DNA of 64,000 bases from Candidatus Poribacteria bacterium (GCA_022820835.1 JAJEET010000092.1:1-64000), one strand, 5' to 3'; positions 34,320 through 44,390 are shown, counted from the stretch's first letter. Made by a program: numbers and translations. The notes: generated by a model from the sequence alone, not told the origin.

Positions 34320-37300
34320 TTACTGCTGAATCCCAGCTCTCTCAAACATCAGGTCCAAATACGATTTCGTGCCTTTGAAAAGCCGACTGGTTGAGCCATC
34401 TTCTGTTCTTTCGTGCCAGTCCAAACGGAGAATGTTATACGCCAACATATTTTCTTCCACCCACTTTATAGGTTCGTCTTTCCCTAACTCGGAGCTATCT
34501 CGCAGCAGTAGAAACGAATTGAGACAAAATTTTCGATCCTGTTCAGCCTCTAACCGATTTTCGAGTGTTACAAGCGTCTCGTCCTCAGACTTTTGAGCAA
34601 GTTTAACTTTCGGATGGATCTTATAATTACCCTTTTTTCCGCCAGTGATGTCACGTTCCCCCTTTGGGTCTATAAAGAGAATATGTGTTATGTCTTGTTG
34701 TGTATCAAGTATCCACAACACAAAGTCGGGATAATAACTCCCTGCGTCACTTTCCAGATAGATGCCGATCTTTTGCGCGTTTCGCATCAGATAGAATTCG
34801 TATCTTTTATTTCTTTCGTAGTTTAACTGGATGTATTCGGTCAGGTTCTCAACAAATTTCTTTTCACCTACGTTTAACCTATCAGGCGATACTTTAACAT
34901 CGCTATGTTCATCTTTTACCTTTTCCGCCGGAAGCATAAGCGGTCGGTAAATATGCCGATGCCCTCGAGGCAAGGATAATTGCAGTTCGTTTTTGATTTG
35001 AGCCTGTGGGTTCTCTTGAAAAGCATCTGATTCTGCGTTTTTAACCTGTTGCAAAAAGGTGTCCAATTCATCTTGTGTCGGAAATTCTTTTGTCACCGTG
35101 TACTCGTAAATAAAATTTTCCCGCTTCAACGGTTCATAAACATAGTTTGACCGATTGATATGAGCATTTATACGGTTCCGCAGATTGCGGACGACATCAA
35201 TGACAATTTGGCGATTGAGCCGATCCGTCCAAGCGATTGGATCTTGCCCCTGTTTTTGATAACGGATGTCCCTAATAAGTGATAAGAAATCAGTGGTAGT
35301 AGGTGCATAATTTTTTTTACTATAGAGTTGCAGCTGGTTTTTCTCCGCCTCACGATGAATAACGGTGGCAAGTTTCGCCCGATTCAGATAACAAGAATAC
35401 TGTTCATTATTTTTTCGTAGGTCTTCATAGACGTTTGGTGCATCTTTCCCTTTATCTGTTCGGTAATCTAACGCCAGAGGTCGCCAGTTATTCATAACTC
35501 TCGACTCTTCAGTGCCACTATCAAAATAGGTATAATGTATTTCATCACCGTTGAACGTTACGCGCTTTATACCACTCCCTATCGTCTTGTCCTGCTTAAA
35601 AATGGGTAATTTGTGGCGATATTCCTCAAAGTCAACTGACGTGCTACTATCTATTTTAAAAAGCATTGGATTTACTTGAATTTTAAAGACGTGCTGAAGT
35701 GAGACACCTCCTGCATGAACTTCATCAAGAAACCGCTTAAGATAACTTTGCTTCAAACTGTAGACAGTTAAAGTTTCCAATCGCCGGATATTAGATTCCA
35801 CATCTTGATAAGGAAAATGATAGTCCGATTTATGGTCAATATACCGCCGTTTTCCATCTCCACCCTTCCCTCTTAACCGGACCCCGCGCCCAAAAATCTG
35901 TATAATCAGGTTGCCTTTAGCACTCCCCAAATTAATCAAATCAATCACAGAGAGGCGATAAGAGTTCCATCCTTCTGCGAACTTGCGGCTTCCAATCAGG
36001 ACATTTATCGGACTGGTTTCGTTATCAAGGTTTTCAAAGTGAAGATTTGGATTTTCAATTTCCTCCTCGCGCCTTATAATGTGATTGTTTTTTATGCCAT
36101 TGTAAAAGCTCGTAGCATCGCCGACGTTAATCATCCCCCACTTTTCGCCTTCTCCGTAAGACAAGAGTAGTTCGCTATTATTGTTTGGTTTGCGTACAAC
36201 GGTCAGGGGCCCGATAATGTCACCACCAAAAATGGATCTGAATTTTTGGCGTTCCGCCTCGCTCAATGCTGCAAGATAATCGAGAACTTTTTGGATGTCA
36301 GAAACTTCATCCTTTTTACCTTCGTCCTTCGGGTTTTCGACAGTGTGCCCCATAAATGCCATCAAAGGACGATGGGCAGTCAGATCATTGTCATATTGCT
36401 CGTCTTTTTGGACGCTACTGAAGATTTGTAACTTTTCTTCCATGATTCGGAGGCACTCGTCCAGATTATCTTTAATTTTTTCCTCGGATTCGTCAACTAC
36501 TGTATCTTCTGCTATCGGCTTGAAGAAGTGGTCTTTGCCGTATCCGTCGCTATAGAAGCGAGCATAATCGTATCGATAGATGGTCGCTTTATCATATTCG
36601 GGCTGCAATTCTGTAGCGAGGTTATGGAATGTCGCAGAATATTCAAATAGGAAGGAGTTTCCCACATTAAGACGGTTTCGCCGGAGTTCTCTGAATTTAC
36701 CAGATTCCTTGCTCGTCAAGCCGATGTGTGCTTCGTCCACCAAAATGAGACGACAAATCTCACTATCATCTGGCAAGTGAAAATAGTCATCCTCCTTTTG
36801 CAAAAGTCCCTGAGTTGTGTCAATTACGAGTTCAATCCGGTTATGATAGATTTCATTGAGTTGACGAATGTAGGGTTCTAACTCGCGTTCATGCTGCTTA
36901 ATCAGATTTGCTAAGGGGGTCGTTAGGAAGATTTGAAGCCGGGCATTGTCATCTTTACAGAAATGATGCAGATACTGGAGGATATTTAAGTGCATGACGA
37001 GCGTTTTGCCGCTGCCGGTCGCCATCCAATACGCCAGCATCCGTTGTGTCTCTTGTCTGCTATTTTGATCGTATCCATCCGATTGTTGGTCAGCAAAAAA
37101 GCATTCGGTGAAAAGCAATGCCAATACCTGATAATAACGAAGTTTAAAAGTCTGTTTTGTCAGACGATTGTAATCGTATAGGAAATCCTGAATCCGTTCT
37201 AACGGTTCAACAGGCAGTTGTAACGTCTGCTCCGGGTTGTACAACTCAATATCCCGCTTTGTTCCATCATTTTGGATGTCAATCCCGTTTTCGGTTAGGA

Positions 37301-37331
37301 TTTTTGTTTCGTATTCTTGATAAAGTGCCAT
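34320..37331 (-). CDS. res: Type III restriction enzyme, Res subunit
   Basis: A 1003-residue helicase-nuclease. Walker A is YWMATGSGKTLVMHLN (about residues 101-116), the DEAH box LVDEAHIGLTS lies near residue 191, and motif VI FGRGVRLRGKGGD near residue 480. A C-terminal nuclease motif YYPDFVLWILD...LFIDPKGERD fits PD-(D/E)XK with Asp in place of Glu. With the Mod subunit it translocates or slides on DNA and cleaves near unmethylated sites. It is last in the mod-(small gene)-res order; a MITE-like element lies between the small gene and res. Confidence 0.92.
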   Translation of the reverse strand: MALYQEYETKILTENGIDIQNDGTKRDIELYNPEQTLQLPVEPLERIQDFLYDYNRLTKQTFKLRYYQVLALLFTECFFADQQSDGYDQNSRQETQRMLAYWMATGSGKTLVMHLNILQYLHHFCKDDNARLQIFLTTPLANLIKQHERELEPYIRQLNEIYHNRIELVIDTTQGLLQKEDDYFHLPDDSEICRLILVDEAHIGLTSKESGKFRELRRNRLNVGNSFLFEYSATFHNLATELQPEYDKATIYRYDYARFYSDGYGKDHFFKPIAEDTVVDESEEKIKDNLDECLRIMEEKLQIFSSVQKDEQYDNDLTAHRPLMAFMGHTVENPKDEGKKDEVSDIQKVLDYLAALSEAERQKFRSIFGGDIIGPLTVVRKPNNNSELLLSYGEGEKWGMINVGDATSFYNGIKNNHIIRREEEIENPNLHFENLDNETSPINVLIGSRKFAEGWNSYRLSVIDLINLGSAKGNLIIQIFGRGVRLRGKGGDGKRRYIDHKSDYHFPYQDVESNIRRLETLTVYSLKQSYLKRFLDEVHAGGVSLQHVFKIQVNPMLFKIDSSTSVDFEEYRHKLPIFKQDKTIGSGIKRVTFNGDEIHYTYFDSGTEESRVMNNWRPLALDYRTDKGKDAPNVYEDLRKNNEQYSCYLNRAKLATVIHREAEKNQLQLYSKKNYAPTTTDFLSLIRDIRYQKQGQDPIAWTDRLNRQIVIDVVRNLRNRINAHINRSNYVYEPLKRENFIYEYTVTKEFPTQDELDTFLQQVKNAESDAFQENPQAQIKNELQLSLPRGHRHIYRPLMLPAEKVKDEHSDVKVSPDRLNVGEKKFVENLTEYIQLNYERNKRYEFYLMRNAQKIGIYLESDAGSYYPDFVLWILDTQQDITHILFIDPKGERDITGGKKGNYKIHPKVKLAQKSEDETLVTLENRLEAEQDRKFCLNSFLLLRDSSELGKDEPIKWVEENMLAYNILRLDWHERTEDGSTSRLFKGTKSYLDLMFERAGIQQ

Positions 37332-37392
37332 TCGTTTTTCGTCCCATAGGGTTTATTTATTTGCGTATTTCTTCAGCATGTTTATAAAGAAC

Positions 37393-37513
37393 AGGACTTA
37401 CGCAATTTTGATTTTAGCCTGTTCTGTTAACTGAGATTTTCGGAAAACACAAGGTTATAGTGCCACAGGCTAACGGTTTCCTATGCTACAAAAGAGCAGT
37501 ATGCGTAAGTCCT
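37393..37513. repeat. MITE-like element with AGGACTTACGCA terminal inverted repeats
   Basis: AGGACTTACGCA (37393-37404) is mirrored exactly by TGCGTAAGTCCT (37502-37513). The 121-base unit contains no gene and lies in the 210-base gap of the restriction operon, between the small gene and res. It shares ends and length with 18569-18690. Its presence may affect res transcription. Confidence 0.7.
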
Positions 37514-37541
37514 AATTGTTTTGTTTGAGGAGGTCTTGGAA

Positions 37542-37988
37542 TTAAATTCCGCCTAAGAGAACCTCCGTGTCGCTTGCAATATGTTCTTCAAGAAGTATTC
37601 GGAGTTCTTCCAAAACGAGCAGAATATCTTCCTTGTCTTCTGTCTTATCAGAATGGAGAAGTTGTGCAGCATCTGAAAGTTTACCGCGAAGGAAAGATGA
37701 ACGAATTCGGTTACGTCTCGCAGCGATAACATTTTTGACCAACTGTCGTCGGCGTGCATCGACTCCCAATAAAGGCTTCATCTCTGCTTTTTCAGCGCGT
37801 TGCACCTGAGGTTCAAGTGCTGTCAAAAACAGACGAAGTACTTCTTTCACCTCAGGTATCTCTTTTGCTCTATTCATATCGGAATGTCCTGCCATTTCCA
37901 ATTTAGTGTGAATCGACAAAGTATTAATGGGAAAGAGAAGTTTTTGACTTTCGTGAAAACTTTGGACAGCCCGCTCTTTTGGTTTCAT
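37542..37988 (-). CDS. Small protein encoded between mod and res, unknown function
   Basis: A 148-residue, Lys/Arg- and Glu-rich, probably all-helical protein (MKPKERAVQSFHESQKLLFP..., ending DTEVLLGGI). The frame continues upstream to 38123 through the mod gene, but the ATG at 37988 follows the ribosome site aaggagtg and begins right after the mod stop, so it is the likely start. The position within a Type III operon suggests an accessory or regulatory subunit, but I recognise no family. Confidence 0.6.
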   Translation of the reverse strand: MKPKERAVQSFHESQKLLFPINTLSIHTKLEMAGHSDMNRAKEIPEVKEVLRLFLTALEPQVQRAEKAEMKPLLGVDARRRQLVKNVIAARRNRIRSSFLRGKLSDAAQLLHSDKTEDKEDILLVLEELRILLEEHIASDTEVLLGGI

Positions 37989-38004
37989 GCGTTCACTCCT
38001 TCTG

Positions 38005-41000
38005 TTATGCCTCAACAGTATCCCATACCGAGCCTGAATCAAAATCTGATGTCGTGATAAGATGGATTTGACGCAAACCAGCACCTTCAGACAACTCATT
38101 CTGATTTGCATCACAGTTAACATCTAAATGTGTAACACCCGCTAACCGTTCATCTTCAAGGATTTCTAACAACTGTGACGTATCGTCCATATCCTCTGTC
38201 ACGTTACGGAATACGACTGCCCGGGTGCCGCTCCGGACGACTCGGTAGACTTGTTCACCGAAATCAAAGCGTAGCCGCCGGTGAATTGGAAGTCCTTTGA
38301 GATAACAATAGGTTTCCAAAACGTCTACAAAACCTTCTGTGCTATTCTTGCCATAAGTGATACGATTAGAAAATGGGGAGCGCATATCCATCATCAACCG
38401 GATCTGCTGTTCCTCGGGTCGATAGATATATTTAACTGGGAGTTCTGTTTTAGCGTCGTAATCTGGCGGTGAAGTTTCGAGGTTGTTGAGTACATCTTCA
38501 TACTGTTCCAGACGTTGATATTTGATAATGCCGACGGTGCCATCAATTTTCTTATTTGCGTCTGGTTTACCAGCTTTCCAATTCTGTGAGAACATGACCC
38601 GACGAATCCGCTCTTTCAAAGCACTTTGAAAATAATCACCCATCTCAACGAGGATAAATTTACGGTTACCCTTGTCGGCTTTGTTGAGGTTGAAGATCGC
38701 ATGTCCCGTTGTGCCGCTACCAGCAAAGAAATCAAGTGTAATTCCCTTACCCTCTGGTGTAACTGCCCAGACGAGATTCTCATATAAGCCAACAGGGTGA
38801 CAGAAAGGAAAGTTTAATCCCAAAGCCTCTATTTGCGGTTTACCTTTTTCACCCGAGGATATGAGGGAAGACAATTCAGTAGCAATATAGTCTTTCAAAT
38901 AGTTTTTTCGTTGTGGCTGAGTTGTCTCGTCGGCACCAAAAATAATTTGGTTTTTTGCTAACAAACCTTGCATAAACTCCGGAGCATTCCCCCACCCATT
39001 TTGGGGAACTGGACACGGTTTATGAGTAATTGGATGAATTAAAGGCTGAAAGAATTTGGGATCGGTACGAAGTTCCGGAGCACCCATGTGGACTTTTCTA
39101 TAAACCAATCCTTCTTCATCTATTTCTGAAAAGGCTCGTTCACCTCCACTGAACTCATGTTTATTTTTAAGCCATTTTTTGAATTCTTTGTGGCATTTTG
39201 GGGAAGGTCCCTTATATTTTTTTAACAATGTCTCAGATTTTTTAAGAATTGCTTCTCGGTTTAGACTTCGGTAGTGTAGTTTTATATTACCTTTAGAATG
39301 ACAAACAATGTATTCATGCTGAGTTGCTATGCGGTTTGGACCACTAACTGGGTTCCTTTTGTCCCATACAACGGTCCCCTGATTCTTCATCTGCAAGGTA
39401 TTAAACACCTTGAACAGATTTTCATATTCGTGCTCGTCAATATGGCAAAGGATGCAGCTATCCGGTGCCATCAACTGCTCAGCAATGGACAACCGATTTT
39501 CCATCATGGTTAACCAACTGGAATGCTGATAGTCATTTTTGTAGAGGAAACCGCTCGTGTTGGTATTATAGGGAGGATCAATGTGGACACACCTTATGGC
39601 GTTTCGGTATTTCTCCATCAGTAGATCCATCGCCTGAAAGTTTTCACTGTTCAGAAGCACACCATTAATTTGAGATTCTAAATTGTCAAATAGTGAAAGG
39701 AGTTTGTCAACAAAGGCATCATCAAAATATCGCGTGTCCAACGGTAGCGTTGGATATAACCCTTCAATCAATGGTAATTGATCTGTAACGTCAATATTGA
39801 AGGTGTCCCGCCAATCGTTGAGTTGTGCATCGTTTTCCAGAATCTGCCTGACCAATGCCTCGCGTTGCTCGGAGTCTTCTTTTGTCGCCTCCGAAATTTT
39901 ACCTACAGAGATGAGATAATCAGTAGAGACAACTTTTTTCTTCATTAGAAATAGCTGCTTTTGGAACGTCTCAACGGCAACGAGCAGGGCAATGATTTCG
40001 TTAGTAACATTGCGGAATGCTGTCGCTATCGCAAATGCGGGATTTTCAGGACTGGGGTTCAAAAGCGTTTCTAAATCGCCGAGGATAGTGTTCTGGATAT
40101 AACGGCGTTGCTCAGTTTTCAGGAATCTATCCAAATCCTTGTGGATAAAATAGTCGGAATCCATGCCGACGAAGAAGGTGTTTAGGTTTTTATCGAGCGT
40201 GAAAAACCTTTTTACTTTTGGACTGATTTTAAGTTTTGCCTGCCGTTCGGCTTTGTTCTTCCCAAGCTCATTAAAGTCAAGATGGCTTGCTAACTTATCA
40301 GCATAACTATCCAATTTGATGTGCAACGCTTTGATACCTTGTAATCTGCCATCGTTTACCTTGTCATAGGTGTTGGTGAGTTCCTTAAAAATCGGTTTAC
40401 CCAATTCCTCACCTTTCTTGGGATTTTCGTGGAGATAAAGGTCGACATTGTCCGTTTCACTAAAAATCTGTGCGTTCATTTGACGGTATATTTCAACTTT
40501 CGGTGTTGAAGTCTCTGCCAAATGGAGGATAACGCGCCATGTCTGTTCAGCATCGTCAGGTTTGGGAGGTTCAATTCTATCAAAACGATAGTGTTTGAAA
40601 TCGTCGCGGTTACTGTTCTGTGCGGTGCCGGAACTCGCTTTTCCTTCTAACCGATATTCAATCCGTTTACCTTCAACTTCAAAGGTAACGCTATTAAAGC
40701 CCGTTGCTGTTTTGACGTAATAACTGTCTCGACATTTCCAATGGAAAAGGGTATCTGTCCCATCATAATCTGCTTCGTCTGGATAGTCTACCTTATACTG
40801 TGCAGTACTTCTGTCGTTATAGCCGAAGTCACCATCTCGGTAGTAGCCTTCAAAAAAACTGTGGATATGGTTATAGACCCGAAAAGCGAGATGTGCTTTG
40901 AGATCATCAAGGTTGGTTTCCAATGGTGAGATAAGTTCTTCTTGGCCTTCCGTCTGGAAAAAGTCTATCAATAATTGAGTATTCTCGGCAATGTTTTCAA

Positions 41001-41271
41001 GCCACTCCCTTTGTCTACGGCCGCCCTCCTCGGTGACGAATTCCTTGACTTTGGTGAGTTGGTTATCGTAAAGAACATCGGCAACTCCACCAATTGCTCC
41101 TTCTACTATGCTTGGTAACTTTTCGTCAATGAATTGATTGACTTCATCGCGCTTAATTTTGAGGATACGGAAGATACCGAAGTCGAGGTCATTGTGTGAA
41201 AAATGAAACATGTCGCGAAGTTTTTCGCGGAGGGTATCAAGGGCTTCGGTTGTTGGATTCGATTCAAGCAT
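38005..41271 (-). CDS. mod: Type III restriction-modification methyltransferase, Mod subunit
   Basis: A roughly 1088-residue protein. A long N-terminal part (about 1-540) is helical and of unclear function. The methylase domain has motif IV CVHIDPPYNTNTSGFL (about residue 564), the target-recognition stretch following it, and motif I LDFFAGSGTTGHAIFNLN (about residue 846), the beta-class order for N6-adenine methylation. The start ATG at 41271 begins LESNPTTEALDTLREKL; the frame extends to 41319 without support. Mod recognises the asymmetric target and methylates one strand. It is much longer than classic EcoP15I-type Mod (about 650 residues) because of its N terminus. Confidence 0.9.
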   Translation of the reverse strand: MLESNPTTEALDTLREKLRDMFHFSHNDLDFGIFRILKIKRDEVNQFIDEKLPSIVEGAIGGVADVLYDNQLTKVKEFVTEEGGRRQREWLENIAENTQLLIDFFQTEGQEELISPLETNLDDLKAHLAFRVYNHIHSFFEGYYRDGDFGYNDRSTAQYKVDYPDEADYDGTDTLFHWKCRDSYYVKTATGFNSVTFEVEGKRIEYRLEGKASSGTAQNSNRDDFKHYRFDRIEPPKPDDAEQTWRVILHLAETSTPKVEIYRQMNAQIFSETDNVDLYLHENPKKGEELGKPIFKELTNTYDKVNDGRLQGIKALHIKLDSYADKLASHLDFNELGKNKAERQAKLKISPKVKRFFTLDKNLNTFFVGMDSDYFIHKDLDRFLKTEQRRYIQNTILGDLETLLNPSPENPAFAIATAFRNVTNEIIALLVAVETFQKQLFLMKKKVVSTDYLISVGKISEATKEDSEQREALVRQILENDAQLNDWRDTFNIDVTDQLPLIEGLYPTLPLDTRYFDDAFVDKLLSLFDNLESQINGVLLNSENFQAMDLLMEKYRNAIRCVHIDPPYNTNTSGFLYKNDYQHSSWLTMMENRLSIAEQLMAPDSCILCHIDEHEYENLFKVFNTLQMKNQGTVVWDKRNPVSGPNRIATQHEYIVCHSKGNIKLHYRSLNREAILKKSETLLKKYKGPSPKCHKEFKKWLKNKHEFSGGERAFSEIDEEGLVYRKVHMGAPELRTDPKFFQPLIHPITHKPCPVPQNGWGNAPEFMQGLLAKNQIIFGADETTQPQRKNYLKDYIATELSSLISSGEKGKPQIEALGLNFPFCHPVGLYENLVWAVTPEGKGITLDFFAGSGTTGHAIFNLNKADKGNRKFILVEMGDYFQSALKERIRRVMFSQNWKAGKPDANKKIDGTVGIIKYQRLEQYEDVLNNLETSPPDYDAKTELPVKYIYRPEEQQIRLMMDMRSPFSNRITYGKNSTEGFVDVLETYCYLKGLPIHRRLRFDFGEQVYRVVRSGTRAVVFRNVTEDMDDTSQLLEILEDERLAGVTHLDVNCDANQNELSEGAGLRQIHLITTSDFDSGSVWDTVEA

Positions 41272-41628
41272 GCGTGTATGGTCCTTACTATTCTGAGGTA
41301 TTAAGCGCAGTCCCTTCAACTTGGAGTGGCTATAGATAGTTTACCATCAATGGCATCAAAAATCAATTTTTTTCGTATATCAACCAAAACCATTCAGTTT
41401 TAAGGAAAGATGGAGTTTTTCGCCTTTTTTCGCGAATCCGGTTCGGTTAGGAAACCGAACCATAGGTGTCAATTTAGAGGTCTTTGCCAGCATTTTGTAG
41501 GCACTATTATAGATATGCCCCCCTACAGGGTTCAAGAGGTGGTCGAGGCGTTCTGGTTAATCAATTCTTTCTTTAACTGACAACTGACAACTGAAAGGCG
41601 ACGCAGTCGCCGTACTGATAACTATTCG
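41272..41628. other. Intergenic region upstream of mod
   Basis: About 360 bases without a gene. It holds a possible minus-strand promoter for mod (TTGATT at 41361-41366, 17-base spacer, TAAACT at 41338-41343) and the palindrome at 41440-41461. Next to the end of the PcfJ-like gene lie a short GGCGAC/GTCGCC hairpin and partial copies of the AACTGATAAC repeat (41575-41622). Confidence 0.5.
41440..41461. repeat. Perfect palindrome GGTTCGGTT / AACCGAACC
   Basis: GGTTCGGTT (41440-41448) and AACCGAACC (41453-41461) form a 9-base-pair stem with loop AGGA. It lacks a T-run. It is probably a member of an interspersed palindrome family rather than a terminator. Confidence 0.6.
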
Positions 41629-43065
41629 CTATATGTATCCGGCGAGTTGTAATCCCTCCTGTGCTGCCCATCTTCGTAGGAGTTCTTTCTCCCTTGGGGT
41701 CGATAACCGATTCCGCCTGCCACGTACTTGACGGATAACTTTTTCGCGTGGCGCGACTTCAATCGTCAAAATCTTACGTCGCCCGTTTTCGTCCTCAATC
41801 TCCATGCTCCAAATCGATGACCGTCCGGTATGACAGGATCTCGCATAAGTTGAGACGCAATGCCGCAGCACCCGTCCTTCGTCGATAAGCTCGTCGCTGC
41901 TGAGCAGTTCTCGAATAGACCAGAATTTCATGTTGCGCGCCTCCTCACTCCCTTCTAAAAGATGAAATTCGCCGATCCCTGAACCGTGCCACTCAAGCTC
42001 TCTGCTTTTCGATTCTCTACCGAGTTCGCCGTGCCATTCCTCAACTTGACGGAGCAGCGTCTCAGGCGTTCTCCCCCTCATGCTGAAGTTAGGTTGTGCC
42101 GGTCCTACTTCTCTTGCAACCCCTTCTTCGACGAAAACGCGACGGTTCTCGTATCTCTGATGCCAAATGTAGTCAATAATTGGGTGGACATGACTGACAT
42201 CCAACATCGGGTTCGCAATAAAAAAGCGAATCACATTCAGCCAGAAATCATCGTTGTTAAAAGATTGGGTCAGTCGTGTTTGCCGGAGCGCGTCCGCCAA
42301 ATACCGATCGCCACCGAGAGCGTGTACTTGTCCCCACCGGAGTGCCTCTTCAACGACGTAATGCCTCGGTGCTTTAAGAAAATGGTGTGCCATCTTTTTC
42401 GTGAGAGATATAGGGATACCCTGCGCGGTTCGGATATTTTCACCGGTGCCGATGTGTTTGAACCAGTTTTGATGCGTTACATTTCCATTAAACCAGACAC
42501 AATCCATGAAAAGCGGGACCTCATAAGCAGCAAATAGGTGGCGAGCGAGTTCGGAGAATTGACGATCACGGTTATGTTTTTTTACTTTCCACGTCTCAAT
42601 CGATCGAATCCAACTCTCGTGATGATTTGCAAGTGCTGCGATGCCTTGAACATAGGCGGTCTCCTTTAACAAGTCCGAATTGTCTTCAAGATGTAACAAG
42701 AGTTTCAAGAGGACTTTCGGGGCTATGCTGCTCTCAAAAGTCTCCGAAATGGCTCTGGTAACCGAATTCTGTAGCTTCTCGGACCGTAGTTCTTGATTGT
42801 ATATTTTCGGCAGAATCTCTCTCAAGTTGCGGTCTTTCTTATTTTTCGCCATCATTTTCGAGGCTTGTACGCGGGTTATAACATAGAGTTCGTCTTGACG
42901 TTGGCGCAGATTTTTATTCAAACCCTGACTAAAATTATGGGTGCGGCACCATTCCTTATACGCCTCTACCGAAGATATACCGAGCTGCCCGATATGCTCC
43001 TGCATTTTCAATGAGCATTCCTCTATTCGCATTTTTTTTTTGGATTTTTTTCCTTTTCGCGCCAT
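41629..43065 (-). CDS. PcfJ domain-containing protein
   Basis: A 478-residue protein with a very basic N terminus (ARKGKKSKKKMR), a long helical middle, and a C-terminal region RVLRHCVSTYARSC...SIWSMEI followed by KILTIEV, which matches the PcfJ-like domain (L-x-H-C-V-x-x-Y then a beta hairpin). PcfJ was named from a conjugative plasmid of Enterococcus, but chromosomal homologues are common and unstudied. No conjugation genes are nearby. The ATG at 43065 begins the basic segment. Confidence 0.8.
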   Translation of the reverse strand: MARKGKKSKKKMRIEECSLKMQEHIGQLGISSVEAYKEWCRTHNFSQGLNKNLRQRQDELYVITRVQASKMMAKNKKDRNLREILPKIYNQELRSEKLQNSVTRAISETFESSIAPKVLLKLLLHLEDNSDLLKETAYVQGIAALANHHESWIRSIETWKVKKHNRDRQFSELARHLFAAYEVPLFMDCVWFNGNVTHQNWFKHIGTGENIRTAQGIPISLTKKMAHHFLKAPRHYVVEEALRWGQVHALGGDRYLADALRQTRLTQSFNNDDFWLNVIRFFIANPMLDVSHVHPIIDYIWHQRYENRRVFVEEGVAREVGPAQPNFSMRGRTPETLLRQVEEWHGELGRESKSRELEWHGSGIGEFHLLEGSEEARNMKFWSIRELLSSDELIDEGRVLRHCVSTYARSCHTGRSSIWSMEIEDENGRRKILTIEVAPREKVIRQVRGRRNRLSTPREKELLRRWAAQEGLQLAGYI

Positions 43066-43569
43066 CTGCCACTTCCTTATATCACGTCGTGAATTGCGTC
43101 CCTACCCCGACGATTCTGATGTTTTACGGTGACTTTCTAACGGAAATTTAATCGTTCATAATTTTAAACCCAACACGGCACTATATATTTACCAATTTTT
43201 ATGATATGTTGCGTTCACTCATATTTCGGAGATGTTAAGGGAAATCATATCCTAAAGTTTTCAAGGGTACAATGGATTTTTTTGATGTTGTGTTCAACCG
43301 AACCGATGTCTGCGCAAGTCTCATATTTAACAGATTATACAAAATGTCAGAGAATGTCAAGGTTTTTTATCTTTTCGAGACGACTTTAATAGAGCATCAA
43401 CACTCACTGAGTCCTAATGACAACCGGAAACCGAATGCTTCTGCTACGTTTCAATTTGACATGCCTCTATTGTTGATGGTATACTATAGGACAAGAAATG
43501 TCTGACGGTTATGAGACCGAAATGGCAAACGAAGAACGATTTTTGTCCTGTATTTTAAGGAGGCATTGC
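43066..43569. other. Divergent intergenic region between PcfJ-like and LamG genes
   Basis: About 500 bases. The open frames here are short and lack ribosome sites and recognisable motifs. The right end carries the LamG promoter (43456-43485) and an aaggagg ribosome site (43558-43564). Nothing else is recognised. Confidence 0.55.
43456..43485 (+). promoter_or_regulatory. Strong sigma70-type promoter for the LamG-selenoprotein operon
   Basis: Perfect TTGACA (43456-43461), an 18-base spacer and TATACT (43480-43485), about 85 bases before the ATG at 43570. Confidence 0.75.
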
Positions 43570-44367
43570 ATGTATTTATCTAAGAGTGTACGTATCAGCT
43601 TTGTGGCTCTGATGGGCATCTTTTTGCTGATAACGCTCCCGAGTCTCGCCAAAATTGACCCCGAGAACATCATGGGGATGTGGCTCTTTAACGAAGGGAA
43701 AGGTGGGACGGCTGCAGACACATCAGGAAATGGGAACGATGGTGAAATCCATGGCGCAAAATGGGTGGATGGAAAGTTCGGCAAAGCACTTGAATTCGAT
43801 GGTGTTAGCAATTGGGTCGAAGTTCCCCACTCAAATACTGTTGGGTTTAAGGAAGGTGTCTCATTCACGATCACCTGCTATTTTAAAGGCAGTAAGGTTG
43901 GTGGATCGCTCGTCGGCAAAAACTACGAGGATACATCACAGGTGGTCCCCTGGTACCTACTCTGGAACGGCGGTGGCGATAACAAGGTTACCCTCTATCT
44001 GCGCGATAGTGCGTCAACAAGTTTCCGAGCAGACGGCACCTCCGAAATTGGAGACGACAAATGGCACTTCGTCGTCGGCAGAGCCGATGCCGATGCTGGC
44101 AAAGCCTCAATATGGATAGATGGCAAAATGGAAGCCGAGGCTGACTTCAATGAAAAAGATGGATACGGCACCAGTGAAGGCGTATTTCATATCGCACGGC
44201 ACTTTGACCGCTATACCGAAGGTATCATCGACGATGTCGCACTCTTCAATATCGCTCTGAGTGAAGACGATATGGATGCACTCATGAACGACGGTGTTGA
44301 AACTGCTGCCGCTGTTGACCCCGTGAACAAACTCGCAACGACGTGGGGCAGAATCAAACAGCAATAG
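43570..44367 (+). CDS. Secreted LamG-like (concanavalin A-type) protein, copy 1
   Basis: A 265-residue protein with a signal peptide (VALMGIFLLITLPSLA), then a laminin-G-like jelly roll: MWLFNEGKGG, DTSGNGNDGEIHGA, LEFDGVSNWVEVP, and FVVGRADADAGKASIWIDG. These are typical LamG_3 motifs for binding sugars or proteins. The C terminus ends TTWGRIKQQ, shared with copy 2. The frame opens at 43498, but the ATG at 43570 follows a good ribosome site (aaggaggc) and starts the signal peptide. First gene of the operon. Confidence 0.85.
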   Translation: MYLSKSVRISFVALMGIFLLITLPSLAKIDPENIMGMWLFNEGKGGTAADTSGNGNDGEIHGAKWVDGKFGKALEFDGVSNWVEVPHSNTVGFKEGVSFTITCYFKGSKVGGSLVGKNYEDTSQVVPWYLLWNGGGDNKVTLYLRDSASTSFRADGTSEIGDDKWHFVVGRADADAGKASIWIDGKMEAEADFNEKDGYGTSEGVFHIARHFDRYTEGIIDDVALFNIALSEDDMDALMNDGVETAAAVDPVNKLATTWGRIKQQ

Positions 44368-44390
44368 AACACACTTAAATTCGCTATCTT

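Noticed and set aside
37989..38123. Upstream extension of the small gene between mod and res
   Set aside because: It reads through the 3' end of mod in another frame; the ribosome site supports the ATG at 37988.
43201..43505. Short plus-strand frames (62 and 77 codons) before the LamG operon
   Set aside because: They cross the promoter of the LamG operon, lack ribosome sites and show no recognisable sequence.
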